A DNA stretch of 64,000 nucleotides from Linum tenue (Eukaryota > Streptophyta > Magnoliopsida > Malpighiales > Linaceae): positions 17,881,475-17,945,474 of the forward strand of contig CAMGYJ010000008.1 of NCBI GenBank assembly GCA_946122785.1. The letters are read 5' to 3'. Shown here in pieces: positions 46,258 to 54,933 of this stretch (positions within the stretch are counted from its first letter, which is position 1; every line of letters starts with the position of its first letter). The notes under the pieces were generated by a model. It was not told the origin of the DNA. It worked only from the letters and a program-made list of their open reading frames with translations, and made no database searches. The position numbers and the translations under genes were made by a program.

Positions 46258-49200
46258 ATGGCCTCTCGAAAAAATTGCCTAAAAATTACGAAAATGCCCT
46301 CCGGAATAATTCGACCAAATTTCCGCCCAAATCGGCCATTACTAGACTTCGTCTTTGGTGGAGAGTACCCTAAGGCCGAATCTGTGATCCATCGCATTCA
46401 AAATCCAAGGAAAATAGACTTTCCAAAAAATCGCCCGAAATCGGTGATGGTACCCCTTTGGAAACTGGCAAAAATTGCCCCTGAAGTTTTCCGCACGAAT
46501 CGATGTTTGATAGACTTATTCATCCCTAAAGAATAGCCTCAGCCTGAATCCGCGATCTGCACCCTTCAAAATCTAAGGAAAATGGCCTCTCGAAAAAATT
46601 GCCTAAAAATTACGAAAATGCCCTCCGGAATAATTCGACCAAATTTCCGCCCAAATCGGCCATCACTAGACTTCTTCCTTGGTGGAGAGTACCCTAAGGC
46701 CGAATCTGTGATCCATCGCATTCAAAATCCAAGGAAAATAGACTTTCCAAAAAATCGCCCGAAATCGGTGATGGTACCCCTTTGGAAACTGGCAAAAATT
46801 GCCCCGGAAGTTTTCCGCACGAATCGATGTTTGATAGACTTATTCATCCCTAAAGAATAGCCTCAGCCTGAATCCGCGATCTGCACCCTTCAAAATCTAA
46901 GGAAAATGGCTTCTCGAAAAAATTGCCTAAAAATTACGAAAATGCCCTCCGGAATAATTCGACCAAATTTCTGCCCAAATCGGCCATCACTAGACTTCTT
47001 CCTTGGTGGAGAGTACCCTAAGGCCGAATCTGTGATCCATCGCATTCAAAATCCAAGGAAAATAGACTTTCCAAAAAATCGCCCGAAATCGGTGATGGTA
47101 CCCCTTTGGAAACTGGCAAAAATTGCCCCGGAAGTTTTCCGCACGAATCGATGTTTGATAGACTTATTCATCCCTAAAGAATAGCCTCAGCCTGAATCCG
47201 CGATCTGCACCCTTCAAAATCTAAGGAAAATGGCCTCTCGAAAAAATTGCCTAAAAATTACGAAAATGCCCTCCGGAATAATTCGACCAAATTTCCGCCC
47301 AAATCGGCCATTACTAGACTTCGTCTTTGGTGGAGAGTACCCTAAGGCCGAATCTGTGATCCATCGCATTCAAAATCCAAGGAAAATAGACTTTCCAAAA
47401 AATCGCCCGAAATCGGTGATGGTACCCCTTTGGAAACTGGCAAAAATTGCCCCTGAAGTTTTCCGCACGAATCGATGTTTGATAGACTTATTCATCCCTA
47501 AAGAATAGCTTCAGCCTGAATCCGCGATCTACACCCTTCAAAATCTAAGGAAAATGGCCTCTCGAAAAAATTGCCTAAAAATTACGAAAATGCCCTCCGG
47601 AATAATTCGACCAAATTTCTGCCCAAATCGGCCATCACTAGACTTCTTCCTTGGTGGAGAGTACCCTAAGGCCGAATCTGTGATCCATCGCATTCAAAAT
47701 CCAAGGAAAATAGACTTTCCAAAAAATCGCCCGAAATCGGTGATGGTACCCCTTTGGAAACTGGCAAAAATTGCCCCGGAAGTTTTCCGCACGAATCGAT
47801 GTTTGATAGACTTATTCATCCCTAAAGAATAGCCTCAGCCTGAATCCGCGATCTGCACCCTTCAAAATCTAAGGAAAATGGCTTCTCGAAAAAATTGCCT
47901 AAAAATTACGAAAATGCCCTCCGGAATAATTCGACCAAATTTCTGCCCAAATCGGCCATCACTAGACTTCTTCCTTGGTGGAGAGTACCCTAAGGCCGAA
48001 TCTGTGATCCATCGCATTCAAAATCCAAGGAAAATAGACTTTCCAAAAAATCGCCCGAAATCGGTGATGGTACCCCTTTGGAAACTGGCAAAAATTGCCC
48101 CGGAAGTTTTCCGCACGAATCGATGTTTGATAGACTTATTCATCCCTAAAGAATAGCCTCAGCCTGAATCCGCGATCTGCACCCTTCAAAATCTAAGGAA
48201 AATGGCCTCTCGAAAAAATTGCCTAAAAATTACGAAAATGCCCTCCGGAATAATTCGACCAAATTTCCGCCCAAATCGGCCATTACTAGACTTCGTCTTT
48301 GGTGGAGAGTACCCTAAGGCCGAATCTGTGATCCATCGCATTCAAAATCCAAGGAAAATAGACTTTCCAAAAAATCGCCCGAAATCGGTGATGGTACCCC
48401 TTTGGAAACTGGCAAAAATTGCCCCTGAAGTTTTCCGCACGAATCGATGTTTGATAGACTTATTCATCCCTAAAGAATAGCCTCAGCCTGAATCCGCGAT
48501 CTGCACCCTTCAAAATCTAAGGAAAATGGCCTCTCGAAAAAATTGCCTAAAAATTACGAAAATGCCCTCCGGAATAATTCGACCAAATTTCCGCCCAAAT
48601 CGGCCATTACTAGACTTCGTCTTTGGTGGAGAGTACCCTAAGGCCGAATCTGTGATCCATCGCATTCAAAATCCAAGGAAAATAGACTTTCCAAAAAATC
48701 GCCCGAAATCGGTGATGGTACCCCTTTGGAAACTGGCAAAAATTGCCCCGGAAGTTTTCCGCACGAATCGATGTTTGATAGACTTATTCATCCCTAAAGA
48801 ATAGCCTCAGCCTGAATCCGCGATCTGCACCCTTCAAAATCTAAGGAAAATGGCTTCTCGAAAAAATTGCCTAAAAATTACGAAAATGCCCTCCGGAATA
48901 ATTCGACCAAATTTCTGCCCAAATCGGCCATCACTAGACTTCTTCCTTGGTGGAGAGTACCCTAAGGCCGAATCTGTGATCCATCGCATTCAAAATCCAA
49001 GGAAAATAGACTTTCCAAAAAATCGCCCGAAATCGGTGATGGTACCCCTTTGGAAACTGGCAAAAATTGCCCCGGAAGTTTTCCGCACGAATCGATGTTT
49101 GATAGACTTATTCATCCCTAAAGAATAGCCTCAGCCTGAATCCGCGATCTGCACCCTTCAAAATCTAAGGAAAATGGCCTCTCGAAAAAATTGCCTAAAA

Positions 49201-50804
49201 ATTACGAAAATGCCCTCCGGAATAATTCGACCAAATTTCCGCCCAAATCGGCCATTACTAGACTTCGTCTTTGGTGGAGAGTACCCTAAGGCCGAATCTG
49301 TGATCCATCGCATTCAAAATCCAAGGAAAATAGACTTTCCAAAAAATCGCCCGAAATCGGTGATGGTACCCCTTTGGAAACTGGCAAAAATTGCCCCTGA
49401 AGTTTTCCGCACGAATCGATGTTTGATAGACTTATTCATCCCTAAAGAATAGCCTCAGCCTGAATCCGCGATCTGCACCCTTCAAAATCTAAGGAAAATG
49501 GCCTCTCGAAAAAATTGCCTAAAAATTACGAAAATGCCCTCCGGAATAATTCGACCAAATTTCCGCCCAAATCGGCCATTACTAGACTTCGTCTTTGGTG
49601 GAGAGTACCCTAAGGCCGAATCTGTGATCCATCGCATTCAAAATCCAAGGAAAATAGACTTTCCAAAAAATCGCCCGAAATCGGTGATGGTACCCCTTTG
49701 GAAACTGGCAAAAATTGCCCCGGAAGTTTTCCGCACGAATCGATGTTTGATAGACTTATTCATCCCTAAAGAATAGCCTCAGCCTGAATCCGCGATCTGC
49801 ACCCTTCAAAATCTAAGGAAAATGGCTTCTCGAAAAAATTGCCTAAAAATTACGAAAATGCCCTCCGGAATAATTCGACCAAATTTCTGCCCAAATCGGC
49901 CATCACTAGACTTCTTCCTTGGTGGAGAGTACCCTAAGGCCGAATCTGTGATCCATCGCATTCAAAATCCAAAGAAAATAGACTTTCCAAAAAATCGCCC
50001 GAAATCGGTGATGGTACCCCTTTGGAAACTGGCAAAAATTGCCCCGGAAGTTTTCCGCACGAATCGATGTTTGATAGACTTATTCATCCCTAAAGAATAG
50101 CCTCAGCCTGAATCCGCGATCTGCACCCTTCAAAATCTAAGGAAAATGGCCTCTCGAAAAAATTGCCTAAAAATTACGAAAATGCCCTCCGGAATAATTC
50201 GACCAAATTTCCGCCCAAATCGGCCATTACTAGACTTCGTCTTTGGTGGAGAGTACCCTAAGGCCGAATCTGTGATCCATCGCATTCAAAATCCAAGGAA
50301 AATAGACTTTCCAAAAAATCGCCCGAAATCGGTGATGGTACCCCTTTGGAAACTGGCAAAAATTGCCCCTGAAGTTTTCCGCACGAATCGATGTTTGATA
50401 GACTTATTCATCCCTAAAGAATAGCCTCAGCCTGAATCCGCGATCTGCACCCTTCAAAATCTAAGGAAAATGGCCTCTCGAAAAAATTGCCTAAAAATTA
50501 CGAAAATGCCCTCCGGAATAATTCGACCAAATTTCCGCCCAAATCGGCCATTACTAGACTTCGTCTTTGGTGGAGAGTACCCTAAGGCCGAATCTGTGAT
50601 CCATCGCATTCAAAATCCAAGGAAAATAGACTTTCCAAAAAATCGCCCGAAATCGGTGATGGTACCCCTTTGGAAACTGGCAAAAATTGCCCCTGAAGTT
50701 TTCCGCACGAATCGATGTTTGATAGACTTATTCATCCCTAAAGAATAGCCTCAGCCTGAATCCGCGATCTGCACCCTTCAAAATCTAAGGAAAATGGCCT
50801 CTCG
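46258..50804 (+). repeat. right block of the satellite with changed order (R-R'-C2)
   Basis: From 46258 hybrid units appear. The unit at 46582 mixes an R-like first half with a C-like second half. From 48202 the order is R-R'-C2, where R' has R-type text with CCCCGGAAG. The array ends with two R units and a partial unit at 50804. Confidence 0.85.
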
Positions 50805-51340
50805 GAATTTTTTTCTTACTTTTAATTACATTTTGGTACCTAGAACTTCTATAAACACAGCAAACAACATTAATTCAATAAATATCATCTCAAACTTAGA
50901 AACCACCTGGCACAAAATTAATATAATAGCTAGCTGAGTTCTATTTTCCATTCCCTCTTCTGTCGGATTCTATACATTGCAAATTTCCTTTAAAGTACTT
51001 TTCGACACTTACCATCGTAGTATCGTACTGCCCCGACAACAATTGAAGGGGAGACCAAAATTATTGGAACGTTAAATGCCGATAAAAATAGGCTATAGAG
51101 AGGACACTGGATGTGAAAACCGGAAAGGAAACGCGGCGAGTTCTATATATGTAAATGTGCGCAGGCCGGCCACTTGATTCATATTAAGATAGATAGGTAA
51201 TGGGGATGCTAAAGCCGGTCGAAAGAGGCAAAGAGCAGAGTATGAGATTCCTCCTCCACCACTTCTTGCTTTCCTTAGAGTATATCTGATAAAGAAAGGG
51301 AAAGCACCCGCTCCCTGCTTACACTCTGGAGACACGTTAA
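50805..51340. other. unique sequence right of the satellite
   Basis: These 536 bases are AT-rich at first and then mixed. I see no domain, repeat boundary or RNA. The minus-strand frame at 51093-51335 has no recognisable feature. Confidence 0.5.
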
Positions 51341-52414
51341 CAGTTTGATTCTTAGTGATTATATTTATTTGCTGCTATAAAGAACCTTCTTGGTCTCGTC
51401 GTCACGCTCGAAGCATTCAACATCCATCTCTTCCAGCAAATTCTTGGGGATTCCGACATCCCGTGGTTGATCACTTGGAAGAATCTCCACTCCGACGATG
51501 CATTTTTAATCTCCTCCACGATCTTCTTCCGCTTCTCAGGCAGTGGCGGAGCCACACTATGCCAAGGTGGGTCGGCTGCACCACCTTGGACGGCCGGCCA
51601 ACACAGGAAAAACCGAAAAAGGCATGGCGGATATGGGGCATTCAAAAACAAGGACATGCCAATGAGAAGGGTTTTCACCGCTACACCACAGTCATTTATT
51701 GCTTGTGTTGACATATAATATATTTATTGTGTAGTGTTAAAACGAAAAAAAGAAAATACAATCTAATTTGCCTCTATTTCCTCATCCCAACTCCTCATAT
51801 GGGTCGGTCCGAGACGGCTAATCGATATTCATACTCGTTTCGTGCTAGGTCGGGTTCAGATCAGATTATTTATTGTGTGATAGGTCGACTCACATGAATA
51901 TGTAATTTAAAAGGAAAATATTAAAAATATTCATATATTTCATAAAAAAATCAAAAGACAAATTATAATATGATAAATGTAGTTAAATTATTCGAAAAAT
52001 TGAGGTTCTCACATATTTGTAACTTCATTAGAGCTAAAATATAGCATAATAAAAGTCAAATCTTAAATAATTTGGATAAAATTATATGTTATTTAGGAAA
52101 AAATAAGTCAAGAATGGGGCTAGTCATTACCTGCCCCAAGAAGTTGAGTAAAATAGTTCATATCGAAATTTTCATCTCTACCTATATGCTTTCGACTTCC
52201 CCCACAATTATCATTGCCTCTTATCCTCTTACAGGCTGCAATTTCTATAATGAACCTTTTGTGAAACACACTTTTTAAAATATGAAATTACGTCGTGAAT
52301 TATCATACAACATTAATATGATTTTTTTATGTTGGACCTACCTTAGCAAAATTTCTGGCTACGCCACTGTTCTCAGGTCTATGCGGTTGGGAAGGTGAGG
52401 TCTTGGGGATTCTC
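51341..52414 (-). pseudogene. 2OG-Fe(II) dioxygenase N-terminal fragment, split by a hAT
   Basis: The pieces 52414-52378 and 51540-51352 join on the minus strand across the inserted hAT. They show IDL, then KRKKIVEEIKNASSEWRFFQVINHG, cut here to the motif pattern of the dioxygenase N-terminal (DIOX_N) domain of plant 2-oxoglutarate oxygenases. A shift after INHG moves the continuation IPKNLLEEM and ETKKVLYSS to another frame. The catalytic HxD...H part is absent, so it is only a fragment. The far side joins a MULE-like terminus at 52415. Confidence 0.65.
51541..52369. mobile_element. non-autonomous hAT, CAGTGGCGGAGCCA family, copy 2
   Basis: The ends are CAGTGGCGGAGCCA and TGGCTACGCCACTG. 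The 8-bp duplication TTCTCAGG is perfect (51533-51540 and 52370-52377). The interior is AT-rich and without transposase. Its right end matches the left end of the copy at 8401-9214, so the two lie in opposite orientations. Confidence 0.9.
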
Positions 52415-52902
52415 TCCTTAAAAAGTTATGCGAAATCAAAAAAAAATTCATGATTTTCGGATTGTGGAGCACAAAGTTATGGTCGTTCAAAGTTTGACGA
52501 AATCGAAAAAAAACTCGTTCGGGGTAGCAAACGACATATTTTCGAGACGAAGGCGGGACCAGACCGCCTACGGCAATTTGCGGCTTGCAAGATCTCGAAA
52601 AATTATGCGGAATCAAAAAAATTTTTGCTACGATCGGATAACCGAGCACAAAGTTACGTTTGTTTAAAGTTTCGACGCAGGTTAGGCCTTCACCGCGGCC
52701 GTGTACTGCAGTGATGTAATCACTGTCTTCGTCGACAACAGTGATGCAATCACTGTCTTTGTCGACAGCGGTGATGCAATCACTGTCTTCGTCGACAGCG
52801 GTGATGGCCCAAACATGCGTAGATTGGGAATTATTTTCATAACGTGTGTATTTTGAGAATTTTTTTAAAAAACATGTGTAACTTGAGATTTTTCCTCCCA
52901 GG
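52415..52902 (+). repeat. MULE-like terminus (family B), single arm
   Basis: It begins CCTTAAAAAGTTATGCGAAA and follows the same text as the arms at 10818-11952 through GTTTGACGAAATCG to about 52690. Then come three TCACTGTC...GACAGTGA palindromes (52700-52805) and three T-rich repeats of about 30 bp to 52902. It stands between the dioxygenase fragment and F-box copy 3, with no inverted partner visible. It may be the right end of an element that captured the dioxygenase fragment. Confidence 0.6.
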
Positions 52903-53601
52903 AGGAGTTTTCACAAGAATCAAAATTGATTGCGAAAAAGTGAGTGAATTTCAGGAATCCACCATTAGTCCATAACACTTGGATTGTTGGAATAGAAACG
53001 AAAAGAGCTACCATGTCATGCGTGCTGGTCTCATACAGAAAGAGTGCGACAAATGACAAAAGGGGAGTACTCTTGAAGCTTATTCCCTTGAGGGGCCCCG
53101 CAAAGTGAAAGGATTTGAGAGATGGAGACATGTTTTGAAGCATATCAGGAGGACCATCACAATCGATAACTCTCAAATATTCAAGCATTGGGCACTTGGC
53201 AAGGAAATTCTCGAAGAAATCATAGGGCAAAGCAGTTTCTGTTACTCCAAGATGGGTAAGCCTAATAAAGCCCTCAAACGAAGATGATGGTGTAAATTCA
53301 CAACCCTGAAGTTCCAGGGATTTCAGGTGATGCGCAGAAAATAGGGAAGAATGCATTGGATAATCATACTTGCGGTCGAGACTGTCAAACTGGACGGTAA
53401 AGTCTAGGACACCTTTATTAGAAAGGTAAAGAATGATGAGGTCCATCTCATCATCGCAGGACACCAATCCAGGAACATAAAACTCAAACTTGGTTATTGG
53501 CCCATCATGAAGAAAGAGGGCCTTGTAGATGTTCAGCATTGTAAGCTTACTCCTCACCAACTTTCGTTCAGATTCAGCCTCTCTATCTATTTGAGCAAAA
53601 C
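52903..53601 (-). pseudogene. F-box/FBD/LRR gene, copy 3, truncated at both ends
   Basis: The minus-strand frame (start of open part 53560) matches the LRR-bearing part of exon 1 of copy 2: LVSCDDEMDLI, YLSNKGVLDF, ELQGCEFTP, DFFENFLAKCPMLEYL. The F-box end is cut at 53601 by the copia LTR, within the sequence that reads FAQIDREAES in copy 2. The other end stops at 52903 next to the MULE-like terminus. The exon 1 donor, GTAAGT in copies 1 and 2, is lost here. Confidence 0.88.
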
Positions 53602-53616
53602 TGTTGGACTAGGAAA

Positions 53617-54583
53617 TGATATGATCCCAATTGGATCAATCATGAAGCTGGGATTGCTTACGAAAGAAGGAAGTGAAGTTTGGAAGAAGAATGGAGGAAA
53701 ATGGCTAAGTCTGGAATCCAGCTTAAGGAACCTACTTTGGAGGCTCCTATCTCTCAAACCAGTTGTTAGAAATGAAGGATCAAGGCATCAATGTGAACTT
53801 CGAGACTTGCTGAGTTCATTGATATGTCATGGAGCTCGAGGAGATGCCAGGAAATATGTTTTTCAAGTCCAACAAAACCCTATGAAGAAACCTGGAATCT
53901 GTCCAGATTTGGCTAAGGCAGAAACTGTGATCAATGTGCTACTTTGGAAGACACATAACTTGAGTTTGGGAAATGAATTCGATCTGATTCAAGTTGGAGG
54001 ATGCAGAGGAAGTTTCAAGGAAGAACGACAAGGGATTGGGTGAGATCGAATCATCTAGGAAGACTATGTTCGAGAGCTTCAAAGAAGCTATCTCGCACTG
54101 CCAATAATCCGTGTCAAACAAGGATTCCCAACCCAATACGGATTATGTTTGTAGTTTAGTTTCCTTGCTTAGTTAGGTTAGTTTTTATCCCTATTCTAGT
54201 ATGTTTGTAATTATGTAAGCCTATAAAAAGGCCTCAAACTCGTTTGTATCATTCAGATTGCATTGAATAAAGAAAACCCAAATTTGAACAACTTGCGAGT
54301 TGATCGTTGAGCTTAGGATTTGGTTGCGATCAAGCCTAGGACGACTGAGTCTATTAGCTGAGTTTTTCACCCTCAGTTACTCGAAGACAACACTATATCT
54401 CGAGTGCTTCTTCCCAGGTGTGAAGAAACCCTCGGATTCCATCCGTTTTGGCTGCTCAAAGCTAGCTACCTAGGCTGGTTTTGGGACTCTGTTTTGTCAG
54501 GAGCAAGGAGTTGGTTTTTAGTTCAATCGGACTGAAGCCTGTGCTGCGTAATTCTGATCATACACCCTCCTAGGGGCGTATTA
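53617..54583 (+). repeat. 5' LTR of the gypsy derivative
   Basis: It starts TGATATGATCCC and ends GGGGCGTATTA. A TATA element (CTATAAAAAGG, about 54221) and a downstream AATAAAG (about 54266) give a plausible transcription start and polyadenylation signal. It also encodes a long stop-free stretch that forms the C-terminus of the element's ORF in the 3' copy. Confidence 0.92.
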
Positions 54584-54585
54584 AG

Positions 54586-54597
54586 TGGTATCAGAGC
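54586..54597 (+). promoter_or_regulatory. primer-binding site, initiator tRNA-Met type
   Basis: TGGTATCAGAGC begins two bases after the LTR and is the standard plant site complementary to initiator tRNA-Met. Confidence 0.9.
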
Positions 54598-54933
54598 CCC
54601 GTTCTACACGAGGGCGAAGGAGAAGAAGCAATCAATCGTTTCGGTACAAGCAGAATTTAACTTCAAAACAGGGCAGCCCCTGTTCGTCTCTTGCGGCTGC
54701 TGTTTGTACGAGAATTTCGAAGGAAGTTTTTGGTTCGACACAGGGCAAGTACGGCGAGGTCCAAGGAGGGCGACGGCGCCGGAGTTGTGCACTGGACGCG
54801 GTCTCGAGGCCCTGTTCCAGAGGATTCCCTGCTGCTGTCGGAAAGGAAGAAGAAGAAGAAGCAGACGGCGAGAACGTCCCTGCAATCAACCCAAGTCCTT
54901 TCCTCGACAACGTGCGTCGAAGAAAAACTCACA

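Larger units (their letters stand above)
27884..50804 (+). repeat. satellite array of 324-bp dimers with 972-bp higher-order units
   Basis: About 65 copies of a 324-bp unit run head to tail. Each unit has two related halves: one starting near CTGAATCCGCGATCTGCACC and one near CCGAATCTGTGATCCATCGC, both with CATTCAAAATC-like then AAGGAAAAT and CCAAAAAAT-like blocks. Half lengths are about 156 and 168 bp. Dimer types R, C1 and C2 repeat in order, giving a 972-bp period. Each dimer holds a 92-codon open frame, but near-identity of copies makes that uninformative. The array abuts retroelement sequence on the left and unrelated sequence at 50805. Unit size and homogeneity recall plant centromeric satellites; that role is inference. 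Confidence 0.95.

Noticed and set aside
28122..50748. About 60 near-identical 92-codon open frames
   Set aside because: Each lies in a satellite dimer whose length is a multiple of three. Copies are nearly identical by descent, so open frames are not independent evidence of coding. No start context, domain or codon bias supports a protein.
27884..50804. CRISPR array
   Set aside because: Repeats are 324 bp with no unique spacers, and the context is plant nuclear DNA.
54691..54933. Longer start for the Gag-protease ORF
   Set aside because: The extra 81 codons lie in the leader right after the primer site and look like basic, low-information text. The Gag domain begins with the ATG at 54934.
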